Shown here piece after piece: positions 45,300-54,428 of a DNA stretch of 64,000 bases (the first letter of the stretch is position 1; the number at the start of each line of letters is the position of its first letter). Below the pieces are notes generated by a model that saw only the letters and a list, made by a program, of their open reading frames with translations, did no database searches and had not been told where the DNA came from. The DNA is from Bacteroidota bacterium (GTDB taxonomy: Bacteria; Bacteroidota; Ignavibacteria; Ignavibacteriales; Melioribacteraceae). The DNA lies in assembly GCA_023397505.1 (NCBI GenBank), contig JAEWUC010000005.1, positions 248,001 to 312,000 of the forward strand. The letters run 5' to 3'. Position numbers and translations under genes: made by a program.

Positions 45300-46736
45300 T
45301 CATCTTGGAATTATTGTCACTATTACGCGTTTATATCTAGACAAAGGAGGTTTACCTTTGTCTGTAACTTTCAGAATGAAATGAGTCGTTTCATTTTTTT
45401 CAACGATTGGCGCTTTGATGTAGAAAACCCGATATAGATTTTCTGCCAAATCGATCTTAATTGTTTTTTTATAAGAGCCGACCTCAGGATACTGAAACCA
45501 CAAATAACTTAGATTGTCACCATCCGGGTCAGCAGTACCGCTTGCATCGAGGATAAAAACCTCACCTGATTTTACAATTATTTCTTCAGGATGTCCTAGA
45601 GCCGGGACAGGCGGATGATTTGCTTCCGAATATGGTTTGATACACCAATCCATCCTGGCGGCAAAATCATTTTGAAAATCTTCTCTCCACCGCCACAAAG
45701 TAATTCTATTATTGTTTATGGAAACTGTATCTCTTCTAACGGCCCGTCCATAATCGTTATTTATATATGGGACGTAATTATCAACAGCATTTGTCCAGAT
45801 TTCTCTTGGTTCAGGTTCAATCGGCACTCCTCCGGTAAAACCGGAATTAAAAGTTGAATATTCCGGTATGTATTTTTCATAACGACCTCCCCATCCGCCC
45901 CAATCGGGATGTTCAGGTGCATTTAATCCGTTCGGTATTAACGGTAAAAATGACGGCGTATCACCTTCCATCCCGTAAGCTACATCAGGATAAACAGCAC
46001 CAAGAGGCCCGTGCCCTTGTTGGATATTCTGTGCTAACCAACTATTGCTTATTGATTCACTATTAATGCTCTTATCAAATTGAGTAATTGCCCCCCAAGT
46101 TGAATGTTCATAACCGCCGGGACTTACGATGTAAAACAAATCCGGGAAATTTTTCCTAATCCAAATTCCGCTGTCATCCTGATCGGAGATTGTATAAACC
46201 CTTAGTTTTGCAATTAATCTTTTTGCCTCTGTTTCACTTTTTGTTTCCCTGATTTTATACAGCGCCTGGGCAAGAGTATTAACTCCTCCCCAAACGGTTA
46301 TCCATAATGGACGCTCATCATCATCTTCAAGAATTTTAATAATCCAGTTCGAACCTTCACTATCTTTCTCCTCACCAACTCCATTCATTCCATATTCCGG
46401 TAGTCCTTTTTTTATAAGTTTTAACAATGCTTCGGAATTTGGAAAACCCGGTTCATGTTTCATTAAATTTGCATGTACCTTGCCATAGGCATTTATCACA
46501 TTTCGAATTGATTCGGGATAAACTTTATTCTTTTGATGAACAGAAGTAGTTGCTATTAATCCTTTAATATCAATTACGTTGGAGTACAAAAGCAAACGCA
46601 CCAAGGATTCCGTATCGTCGGGATCCGCCTCAATATCAGTTAGTATAATTGCCCTGCTCTTATGATTTTCCTGTGCATATAAAAAATGACAAAAGAAAAC
46701 CAACAAGATTAATACCGATGTAATAAATTTTTTCAT
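45300..46736 (-). CDS. secreted DUF1593 (nucleoside-hydrolase-like) protein
   Basis: Start taken at the ATG 46734-46736, which begins a clean signal peptide (to about 20, LYAQ). 478 residues. About 25-300 resembles the DUF1593 family, a nucleoside-hydrolase-like fold with an aspartate-rich N-terminal metal loop (TDIEADPDDTES). The C-terminal 130 residues form a second conserved domain with an Ig/PKD-like beta pattern (VFILDASGTADPDGDNLSYLW). DUF1593 proteins are frequent next to glycoside hydrolases in Bacteroidota and are often listed as cellulose- or sugar-binding, but a reaction is not established. The DPDD motif suggests calcium-dependent hydrolysis of an N- or O-ribosyl-like bond. Confidence 0.82.
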   Translation of the reverse strand: MKKFITSVLILLVFFCHFLYAQENHKSRAIILTDIEADPDDTESLVRLLLYSNVIDIKGLIATTSVHQKNKVYPESIRNVINAYGKVHANLMKHEPGFPNSEALLKLIKKGLPEYGMNGVGEEKDSEGSNWIIKILEDDDERPLWITVWGGVNTLAQALYKIRETKSETEAKRLIAKLRVYTISDQDDSGIWIRKNFPDLFYIVSPGGYEHSTWGAITQFDKSINSESISNSWLAQNIQQGHGPLGAVYPDVAYGMEGDTPSFLPLIPNGLNAPEHPDWGGWGGRYEKYIPEYSTFNSGFTGGVPIEPEPREIWTNAVDNYVPYINNDYGRAVRRDTVSINNNRITLWRWREDFQNDFAARMDWCIKPYSEANHPPVPALGHPEEIIVKSGEVFILDASGTADPDGDNLSYLWFQYPEVGSYKKTIKIDLAENLYRVFYIKAPIVEKNETTHFILKVTDKGKPPLSRYKRVIVTIIPR

Positions 46737-46855
46737 AAATATTATTCCATCAATCATGAAAAGATTTTTAAAATTTATACGACGTTTTTTATTATGCGTT
46801 CTTTGAATTCACTTTTATTACACCGCACAGCAGATTTATAGTTCAATCTTGTTCA

Positions 46856-49270
46856 TCACTTTATTTCTTCAAAAACCATTTTATCAAGATTCAGACCATC
46901 CCCGTCAATTAAAATTTTCAGCACATGTTTGCCTTCATCAAGTTTAACTTCCTTTTTTACAACTTCCCACGTTTGGAATCCGGCAGTGTTCGGAAGTGTG
47001 ATAATTCCCGTTTTATTTTCGCCGTCACATTCAAGATGGAGTTTTGAATTATCGGAAGTAGAAGCAATATGGAAGGTAACCCTGTAAGTTGCAGTTTTAC
47101 TAACTGAAACTGTATATGCCATCCATTCATCTGTGAATGTCCATCCAACGTTGTATCCGCCTGTAGAGCATTTCTCAATATCGACGCCTTCGCTCTGACG
47201 GTATTGTCCGCCGGAATTTTCCATTCCTCTATCATAATATGCATCGCCGGGGCATCCACTGTCATAATCCTCGGCTTCTATTGTCCCAGGAATAACGTGA
47301 GATTTAAATGCTTCCTGCTTCATCTCGCAGACTTCCATAAATTGCCAGCCAAAAGGCGAAAGATCATTTGAATTAACTAATCCTACTTTTTCCCCTTCGG
47401 ATAAAATAGTATTTACAGATAATACCGAATTCGGAAATTGTTTATTGGATATTTTCAACAACCCGTTGCGCACATTTTCAATTTTCCAAAATTGGTTGTC
47501 GCCGCCGGTAAAATCCGAAACAATAAGTTCATGATTGGAATTACTACACTCAATTATCTTATTAATATTTTCACGGTTCGTTATTTTGTAAATGCCCTTA
47601 CCTTCATTTTTCAATTTCCATTGGTTTGCAAAACTTTTCCTTTTTCCGGTAAGTACTAAATCCGATCCCAACACCAAACTACCTGTATTAGCTCCCGGTA
47701 CTATAAAATAGTGGCGATCACTTTCAAGGTCGGCATAATTGTCAAGCGGCGGAATTTTATCTTCGAAGTTAAGTTTAATAACATATGCTAATTCATCGAA
47801 AGTTTTTTCTGGAAGATTTATTTTTAATCCGTTAGAATTTTGTTCGAATGTCAGAGGCAAATATTTTCCGGCTTCACCGTTTATCAACCCAACTGATTTC
47901 AGATTCCCGCAGTCAATTCTTTCAGAAGATAAAGATTTGAGTATAATTTCCTTTTCACCTTTTTCCCAGCCGAGTAAAATTGCATAAAGAGTAGTGTTAT
48001 CTTTCGACCTTGTATATCTAATATCTTTTGCAGTTCCTTCGGCCGGGGCTCCCATCACACCATGAGCGCCTCCCATTTTTGTTGGTCCCTCTCCATACTT
48101 TTCCCAAGCGCGTGTTGCGTATACAGCTTCGCCGTATTTTTTCAGCCATGCACCCATTATAAGTAAAATATCTTTCTGCTCTTGAGGTATTGTACCATCG
48201 GCTTTAGGTGAAATGTTAAGAAGCAAATTTCCGTTTTTGCTTATCCTATCAAGAAAGCCGTGAAATATTTGTTTCTTGGAATAATATTCAAGCCCTTCGG
48301 TATAACTCCAACTTGAGGAACTTATTGCATCATCGGTGAGCCAGTAATTTTCCGTAATATCGGCGGGACCGCCGCGTTCGTAATCAAGCACAGCACACTT
48401 GGTATTCAAACCATCCTTAAATGTTGCAACTACTTCTTTATTCCATTCTGTTGCTTTGTTGTAGTAGTAGGATAAAAATCCAAGTAGAACCGGCTGTGAA
48501 ATAATATGTAAATTAAAATCCTGCCAAATGATATCCGGTTTATAGTTATCAATAATTTCTTTATGCTTGGCTAACCAGAAAGCTTCGTTCTTTTCTTTTC
48601 CCTGCTGTCCGTAAAGCATTTGAAGTTTCTGATTATCGGTTTTAGGCGTGGCTTCATAAAATCCTGTAATGTTGTATGCATGATGCATTGAAAGAATTAT
48701 TTTCATATTTTTTTTGCGGATGGCGTCTGTCAACAAACCAACAAGATCAATTTTGGGTCCCATATCTTTCGCATTCCAGGGATTAACATTGCTTGCCCAC
48801 ATCGAAAAACCGTCGTGGTGTTCGGCAACAGGTCCGGCAAATTTAGCACCTGCGTCGGCAAACAATTGCGCCCATTCTTCAGGATCGAATTTACCGCCTT
48901 CTGATTTGAGTCTCGGCGCAAACTGAACAAAGTTACCTTGTTTATTATTTGCGCCGGTGATAAAGTTATAGTATTGCCACTTTTCCGTGTCGCCGTAAAT
49001 TTCTTTGTGATGTTTATTTTCAACCGATCCTTTGATATACATAGTGCGAGGATACCATTCGTTTCCAAATGCAGGAACTGTATAAACTCCCCAATGGAAA
49101 TAAATACCAAACTTAGCGTCCTTGAACCACTCCGGAACAGGATCCGTTTTTTCCAACGATTCAAGGCTGGGTTGAAAATCCGGCTTTTGAGTTTGCGCGT
49201 AGATTTTGGAAACAATTCCTGCGGCGAACAAAACCATGAGAAAAGTAATTGGCAACATTCTGGTTTTCAT
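46856..49270 (-). CDS. secreted GH29 alpha-L-fucosidase with ricin-like and CBM6-like domains
   Basis: 804 residues, signal peptide to about 25 (IYAQ), start follows GGAATAG. GH29 barrel about 35-390 with PEWFKDAKFGIYFHWGVYTVP, HHDGFSMW and the nucleophile region KPDIIWQD251FNL; followed by a beta domain to about 495. A ricin-type/QxW lectin domain follows at about 510-655 (DNQFWKIENVRNGLL; GWQFMEV) and a CBM6-like domain at about 665-804 (IPGTIEAEDYDSG...LNLDKMVFEEI). It should remove terminal L-fucose (or L-galactose) from xyloglucan side chains or other glycans. The acid/base glutamate cannot be assigned with certainty. Confidence 0.88.
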   Translation of the reverse strand: MKTRMLPITFLMVLFAAGIVSKIYAQTQKPDFQPSLESLEKTDPVPEWFKDAKFGIYFHWGVYTVPAFGNEWYPRTMYIKGSVENKHHKEIYGDTEKWQYYNFITGANNKQGNFVQFAPRLKSEGGKFDPEEWAQLFADAGAKFAGPVAEHHDGFSMWASNVNPWNAKDMGPKIDLVGLLTDAIRKKNMKIILSMHHAYNITGFYEATPKTDNQKLQMLYGQQGKEKNEAFWLAKHKEIIDNYKPDIIWQDFNLHIISQPVLLGFLSYYYNKATEWNKEVVATFKDGLNTKCAVLDYERGGPADITENYWLTDDAISSSSWSYTEGLEYYSKKQIFHGFLDRISKNGNLLLNISPKADGTIPQEQKDILLIMGAWLKKYGEAVYATRAWEKYGEGPTKMGGAHGVMGAPAEGTAKDIRYTRSKDNTTLYAILLGWEKGEKEIILKSLSSERIDCGNLKSVGLINGEAGKYLPLTFEQNSNGLKINLPEKTFDELAYVIKLNFEDKIPPLDNYADLESDRHYFIVPGANTGSLVLGSDLVLTGKRKSFANQWKLKNEGKGIYKITNRENINKIIECSNSNHELIVSDFTGGDNQFWKIENVRNGLLKISNKQFPNSVLSVNTILSEGEKVGLVNSNDLSPFGWQFMEVCEMKQEAFKSHVIPGTIEAEDYDSGCPGDAYYDRGMENSGGQYRQSEGVDIEKCSTGGYNVGWTFTDEWMAYTVSVSKTATYRVTFHIASTSDNSKLHLECDGENKTGIITLPNTAGFQTWEVVKKEVKLDEGKHVLKILIDGDGLNLDKMVFEEIK

Positions 49271-49471
49271 AAAATTCTATTCCATATCATTTAGTAAATC
49301 TTATTTCGTTGTCTTTTAAAAAAACTATGTTTCAATTTGTTATCTTATTCTATCGCATTCGGACCCGGCTCTTTATTTTAAACATTGTTTTGCCCACATC
49401 TGTCCGTTGATAAAAAACATTCGCCTTCAACTAATAAATCCATCTGCTAAACGACCCGATTCAAATTACAT

Positions 49472-51004
49472 TTATTTAAGAACCTCCGGTATCGGCACCT
49501 CGGCAGGCAAAAAACCATCTGCTGTACCGAAGACTGTGAATTCAATAATTCCCAACGGTGTTGTACGCGGCCAATCAGTTATAGTCAACCGAACAAAACG
49601 GCATTTTACAGGCGGGATTTCTTCAAAAATGGTATTTCGGGAAATAGTATTCTTCGTTTGGTCAAGTGCGGGAACGAATGTCTTTCCGTCCATTGACACA
49701 TCAATTTTGTATTGATAAACGTCGCTCGGGACTGTTGGAGTTGTTGACGAAGAACGCCTTCCGAATCCCAATCTGCCGCCATTAAATAATAAACGCACTG
49801 CATCAATTGTAAATAATTGTACAACATCAAAACGTGTTGCGGGTGAAAGTTCGACAGTTAAAGTTGGTAATTTGTCGATAGGTGAAGGTTCCCACCATGT
49901 ACCGCTTGAATTGTCAACTGCATACGCGGCATCCCGTCCAGACTGCTGTGAAGAGAATTTTGAAAGTGCGTTCATTGCACTGACTTTGTTGATCGTCACC
50001 GGGATAGAACCGCTGTTTCCTTCCACGGGGCTGCTAATTATATTCGGTGCCCACTGCGGTGTATCGGTTACTGTAACCGACATATTGCCTTCTTCATCAA
50101 ATGTAATGCGATCCATTCCAATGCGTCGTCCGCCGGGAGGGTTAGACAGAACGATTGTGTAAAACTGCCAAAGATTTCCGTCAGGTCCCTTAACTATGCT
50201 GCCGTGGGCAGTACCTGTAACAAGTCCGTCTGTCTTACGAAGTAACGGATTGTTGGGTGCATATGTGAACGGTCCCATCGGTGATTTCGAAGTGTAATAA
50301 CCTTCGGCATATGTCTTCCATTGAGTGCCGGATGCAGAATATTGCAGGTAGTAAGTGCCGTTATATTTTTCAACCCATGGGCCTTCAATCCACGCAACAT
50401 CTGTATATTCATTCATCTCGCCGTAACGTTCCCAGATATGGTCGCTGTTGAAACCGAAAAGATGTTTCACCGGGCCGGCAAATCTGCTAATATCATTCGG
50501 ATCGAGAGGAACGACGTAAATGCCGCTGACACCGCGACCGGGATAATAAAGATATGGTTTGTTATCGTCGTCGATAAAAATATCCACGTCAAAAGCGCCG
50601 TTCCATCCGCCGTTAACATCGGGCGTATTCTTCCAATCTCCAATACTTGTATATGGTCCAAGCGGGTTATCGGCTTTGTAAACCGGGCAATCATTGCCGC
50701 ACATATAAAAACTGCCGTTGTATTTTATAACGTGAGGTGCAACAGGTACGTTTTCAATCGGATGAAACGACCAGTTAAGCATATCGTCCGAAACCCATGC
50801 GCCCCCGCCTGTGCAGAACATGTAATACTTATCTTGTTCGCGTATTACCGTAACATCACCAGCTGCATTACCGCCTTGTCCGATAATCATAGGCAACGGA
50901 TTACAATAACGTGCGGCTTTGCCAACATCCGGCTTTTGTGCATATATGTTTGATGCAATCAAAACAATGACGATTAACAATATAGAGAATAATATCCGCT
51001 TCAT
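49472..51004 (-). CDS. secreted GH43 glycosidase with C-terminal CBM32-like domain
   Basis: 510 residues, signal peptide to about 22 (IYAQ), start set by CCAGGAATT. GH43 propeller about 33-335: base D50 in AAGDVTVIREQDKYYMF, a FDVDIFIDDDNKPYLYYP blade, and acid Glu in AWIEGPWVEKYNGTYYLQ. About 350-500 is a discoidin/CBM32 domain (GRDAAYAVDNSSGTWWEPS, RFVRLTITDWP). It is the paralogue of 43430-45163 but lacks its FN3 end. GC content seems locally a little higher than in neighbours. Confidence 0.88.
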   Translation of the reverse strand: MKRILFSILLIVIVLIASNIYAQKPDVGKAARYCNPLPMIIGQGGNAAGDVTVIREQDKYYMFCTGGGAWVSDDMLNWSFHPIENVPVAPHVIKYNGSFYMCGNDCPVYKADNPLGPYTSIGDWKNTPDVNGGWNGAFDVDIFIDDDNKPYLYYPGRGVSGIYVVPLDPNDISRFAGPVKHLFGFNSDHIWERYGEMNEYTDVAWIEGPWVEKYNGTYYLQYSASGTQWKTYAEGYYTSKSPMGPFTYAPNNPLLRKTDGLVTGTAHGSIVKGPDGNLWQFYTIVLSNPPGGRRIGMDRITFDEEGNMSVTVTDTPQWAPNIISSPVEGNSGSIPVTINKVSAMNALSKFSSQQSGRDAAYAVDNSSGTWWEPSPIDKLPTLTVELSPATRFDVVQLFTIDAVRLLFNGGRLGFGRRSSSTTPTVPSDVYQYKIDVSMDGKTFVPALDQTKNTISRNTIFEEIPPVKCRFVRLTITDWPRTTPLGIIEFTVFGTADGFLPAEVPIPEVLK

Positions 51005-51123
51005 AAAAATTCCTGGTTGTATAAAAGTTTATTTTATTTTTCGAATCAAAGCCTAAAAAGAATCACTGCTTCTTAAAAAACCCAAAGTGTTTTTTAAGTA
51101 TTTTGATTTGTGTCCCTAAAATT

Positions 51124-52251
51124 CTATTTAAAAAGTTTTTGAGCAATTACGCTTAGATATAATTTGCAATTCATCCATGTATGACCTCCATCCGAAATAA
51201 AGGTCTCATGATTGATTTTCTTTTCATCCAACACTTTTAAATATTCCGAGATGACCGGGTATAAACCGTCTTCTTTTCCAACACCAATCCAGAATAATTT
51301 TAACCGCTGATTTGTTAATTCAGGATTTTCAAAAGCTACCGCATTATTCCTGTCGAATTCTGGTTTAAGCATACCTGGTGCAAAGCCGCAAACCCACGAA
51401 AACACATCGGGATTATTTAAGCCAAAATAGAGTGATGTGCCTCCGCCACCGGAAAATCCTGCTATCGCACGAAAATTTCTGTCGTTTTTTACACGGTAGT
51501 TCTCTTCTACAAACGGCATTAAATTTCCAAAGAAATCTTTCCTAAACTCTTGCAGGTTTTCCCAATTTCTTAAACTGCCGGAAGATTTACTTATTACCGG
51601 GTAAGCCCTGCCGTATGGCATAACAATTATCATCGGCACGGCTTTGCTTTGATAAATCAGGTTATCAAGAATTATATGCGCCCGTCCGACTTTTGTCCAT
51701 GTTTCTTCCAAATCTGTTGTACCGTGAAGAAGATAAAGCACTGGATATTTTTTATCCTTTTCTTTTTCGTAACCAGGCGGAGTATAAATTACAACCGGGC
51801 GAACACCAAGTTCGGAAGAATAATAATAACGATAAGACAATGTTCCGTGGGGTACATTTTGAATACTGTGAACAAGCGGTTCGCTGCCCGTGATTTCTAC
51901 AAGACTATTCTGAAATCCTTCGTTCGGGAAAATAGCCGAGTTATTCGGATCGGCTAAACGAATTCCGTCTACGATAAAATGATAAGGATATATATCGGGT
52001 TTCACCGGACCAACAGTTATACTCCAGAGTCCTGAAGAGTCTTTTGTCATCTGCATCGGTTTTTTTTCGAATTGCGCATCAAGTTTGACATCTTTTGCAG
52101 ATGGCGAAAGGAGGCGGAATACAACTGTGTTATCATGATTTACCTGCGGCGAAATTATACCCGGAATTCCGGTTGGTTGAGCTGCGGCGAAACCGGGAAT
52201 AACAAACGCAATCAATAAAAATATAAATCTGGTAATTATTTTTTTCTTCAT
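51124..52251 (-). CDS. secreted CE1-family esterase with N-terminal E-set domain (copy 4)
   Basis: The start is the ATG at 52249-52251, which follows AGGAGAATTAAT; the longer frame would overlap the upstream gene by 86 bases. 375 residues, signal peptide to about 24. E-set sandwich 30-130, hydrolase 140-375 with LLHGTTDLEETW, nucleophile S267 in GFSGGGGTS and His in DGGHTWMN. Closest in wording to the 20661/21752 pair. 16 bases after its tandem partner at 52268. Confidence 0.9.
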   Translation of the reverse strand: MKKKIITRFIFLLIAFVIPGFAAAQPTGIPGIISPQVNHDNTVVFRLLSPSAKDVKLDAQFEKKPMQMTKDSSGLWSITVGPVKPDIYPYHFIVDGIRLADPNNSAIFPNEGFQNSLVEITGSEPLVHSIQNVPHGTLSYRYYYSSELGVRPVVIYTPPGYEKEKDKKYPVLYLLHGTTDLEETWTKVGRAHIILDNLIYQSKAVPMIIVMPYGRAYPVISKSSGSLRNWENLQEFRKDFFGNLMPFVEENYRVKNDRNFRAIAGFSGGGGTSLYFGLNNPDVFSWVCGFAPGMLKPEFDRNNAVAFENPELTNQRLKLFWIGVGKEDGLYPVISEYLKVLDEKKINHETFISDGGHTWMNCKLYLSVIAQKLFK

Positions 52252-52267
52252 ATTAATTCTCCTAAAA

Positions 52268-53431
52268 TCATTTAAAAAGTTTTTGTGCAAAATCGTGGAG
52301 CGACTTTCTCCATACTTGCCATTCATGCCCGCCGGGAAATGATGAGAATTCAACTTTCAGTCCTTTACTTCGAAATGTATCAATCAGTTTCTTAGTTGGT
52401 TCAATTCGAGGGTCCTGTTCGCCTACAGATATATAAAATAGGCTTAATTTTTTATTGAACGATTGGGGGTTTGACAGTATTCCGGGTATCGTTGCTTCGG
52501 CATCGAACTCGGCGGCGGGCTGCCGGGATATTCCGCCGAAAAGTCCGCTGCTGAATACACCGACGTTGGCAAATATATCGGTATTGCGGAGACCCGTATA
52601 AAACGCCTGTCCGCCGCCCATCGATAACCCCGCAACAGCGCGGTTAACAACGCCGGATTTTATCCTATAATTGTTTTCAACAAACGGTATCACGTTCTCG
52701 ACTAATTCTTCTTTAAATGCAGCCATTGCTTCTTCGCTGTAACCAGGAACCATTGTTCCCGGCCTTGTTACATTTCCGTTTGAAATTACAACAAGCATTG
52801 GAACAGCTTTACCGTCCGCGATTAGATTATCTAGTATAAAATTTGTTTTACCCTGAACAGCCCAGCCGCGTTCATCCTCACCGCCTCCGTGCTGTATATA
52901 TAGAACCGGATATTTCTTTTGATCTTTATTATAGCCGGGAGGAGTATATATATTCAAGTTTCTCCAGGTCCCTGTAGTATTCGAGAAATAAACGATCGAT
53001 CTAATCTCACCATGGGGCACATTTTTTATTGAATAGAAATCGACCCCTTCTTCCGGAATATCAATCGCGCTTGACATTCTCCCGGTTCCATAAAAGGTTT
53101 CGCTTGCCGGATCAGAAACTTTTACTCCATCGATAACAAGCGAGTAATAATGGAATCCGGGGTCCTGCGGTTCGGTAGTTACCGTCCAGATTCCTTTTTC
53201 ATCCTTTTGCATGTCGTAAATCTTGCCAAGATCAATCTGTACTTTCTGTGCATCCGGCGCATTTACAGAAAACACTATCCGCAGATCGGGCAATATGCAA
53301 GGGCATTCATTTGAACGAATGTTTGTAGAAGCAGGGATAGTTCCCGCAGGCATCTGAGCATTAAGACTAGTGAGATATAAAAAGAAAATAACTGTTAATG
53401 ATGATAATATACTATGTTTCATTTTTATCAT
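52268..53431 (-). CDS. secreted CE1-family esterase with N-terminal E-set domain (copy 5)
   Basis: 387 residues from the first ATG; the ATG three codons in (53422) has better spacing from a GGGT motif and may be the true start. Signal peptide to about 26 (LNAQ). E-set domain about 45-140; hydrolase 150-387 with IQHGGGEDERGW, nucleophile S270 in GLSMGGGQAF and His in PGGHEWQVW. The HEW ending groups it with the 32926 copy. Feruloyl or acetyl esterase likely. Confidence 0.9.
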   Translation of the reverse strand: MIKMKHSILSSLTVIFFLYLTSLNAQMPAGTIPASTNIRSNECPCILPDLRIVFSVNAPDAQKVQIDLGKIYDMQKDEKGIWTVTTEPQDPGFHYYSLVIDGVKVSDPASETFYGTGRMSSAIDIPEEGVDFYSIKNVPHGEIRSIVYFSNTTGTWRNLNIYTPPGYNKDQKKYPVLYIQHGGGEDERGWAVQGKTNFILDNLIADGKAVPMLVVISNGNVTRPGTMVPGYSEEAMAAFKEELVENVIPFVENNYRIKSGVVNRAVAGLSMGGGQAFYTGLRNTDIFANVGVFSSGLFGGISRQPAAEFDAEATIPGILSNPQSFNKKLSLFYISVGEQDPRIEPTKKLIDTFRSKGLKVEFSSFPGGHEWQVWRKSLHDFAQKLFK

Positions 53432-53483
53432 ACCCGTTAATTATTTTTTAATTCCATATAAAAATTATTTCCTACTGCATTTG

Positions 53484-53729
53484 TCAAAGAAGTCGAATAC
53501 ATCGGGTAAAACTATCGACACCATGCTTATCTCCCTTTGCTTGCCATTGTTTCGAAATTTGTTTTGCAAATTGTCGTGATTTTTGCATTTGCTCAACCGG
53601 TTCCAGCATGGTTCCGAAACGGATTACTCGTTGTTTTGCAGGTAATTTTGTTGAATCCGGCAGATATTGGGCGCATTCAAAATAAGATGAACACGCAAAA
53701 AGAATTAATAGAAACAATATTCTAATCAA
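53484..53729 (-). CDS. small lipoprotein-like reading frame, possibly a truncated gene
   Basis: 81 codons beginning with TTG after AGGGTAATAG. The start reads as a lipoprotein or signal sequence (LFLLILFACSS...ECAQ), then LPAKQRVIRFGTMLEPVEQM. The typical gap-free start but abrupt end suggest the front of a longer exported protein whose remainder was lost. I do not recognise the family. Real expression is uncertain. Confidence 0.35.
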   Translation of the reverse strand: MIRILFLLILFACSSYFECAQYLPDSTKLPAKQRVIRFGTMLEPVEQMQKSRQFAKQISKQWQAKGDKHGVDSFTRCIRLL

Positions 53730-53896
53730 ACTATTACCCTATTAAAATTCGTTATTACTTAGATATCTTTTTTATTTAAAAAGTATCATTCAGTAATTTT
53801 ACTTAGTTCCAATAAACAACTATCAAAAAAACTTAAAGAGTATATTTTTTCAACAATTAGCGTCTATTAAAAGTACAAATCAGCCAGGGTAAATTG

Positions 53897-54029
53897 TTAA
53901 AGAGTTAATCCGGGTTTCACCGGGTTAATACATTCAATTGATACGTGCGGCATGATAATCGGGGTTATTCCGACTCCATTAACCGAATCCGCATTAAGTT
54001 CTGTTAAAACAATATTAGTAATCTTCTAT
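53897..54029 (-). pseudogene. C-terminal gene relic, family unknown
   Basis: A 43-residue stretch (KITNIVLTELNADSVNGVGI...) closed by stop 53897-53899 and preceded by an in-frame stop at about 54029. Composition is protein-like (low complexity absent, balanced hydrophobic pattern), unlike the AT-rich flank. Probably the tail of a decayed gene whose front may be the 54159-54317 fragment. Confidence 0.35.
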
Positions 54030-54158
54030 TTGCTGTCGGATTTCAATCCATTTTATTTATAATAATTTATTAGGGCAGAACAAATCCCTCCGCCGATCTT
54101 AATTATCAGAAATAAATATGTTCATCTAAAACATTATAATCTCTTTACAATTTAATTT

Positions 54159-54317
54159 TTATTTTGTACTAAGTTTGTAAAAAAATGTCACGTACTTTCG
54201 GTAATCTAAACGGTAACATTCCCATGAACTCTGCATTAAATTCTTTGTACCGGACATTACGATTACCATTATAATGGCTACTGGTAAGGTGAACACAAAA
54301 CGACTTTTCTTTTTCAT
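54159..54317 (-). pseudogene. N-terminal gene relic with frame-shifted continuation
   Basis: ATG at 54315-54317 follows AAAGGAAGAAT and starts a 52-codon frame with a signal-like MKKKSRFVFTLPVAIIMVIV. From about residue 15 another frame (stop at 54169-54171) looks more protein-like: HYNGNRNVRYKEFNAEFMG and MLPFRLPKVRDIFLQT. This suggests a frameshift soon after the signal peptide and loss of the rest. Family not recognised. Confidence 0.35.
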
Positions 54318-54428
54318 ATTCTTCCTTTAAATGCAGACACTAAAAATAATTTACCAGAGAGAACCAGATGTTTTTTGTCATTAAACAAGTTTTTATCTAA
54401 TTCTCTTTGATTAAAAATCCGGTTAAAA

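Noticed and set aside
48730..49215. A 161-codon minus-strand frame within the GH29 gene in another frame
   Set aside because: Lies fully inside the real fucosidase sequence in an alternative frame; composition is lysine- and arginine-rich without motifs.
50321..50953. A 210-codon plus-strand open frame opposite the GH43-CBM32 gene
   Set aside because: It is antisense to an intact gene with full catalytic motifs; its translation has no recognisable domain and no good ribosome site.
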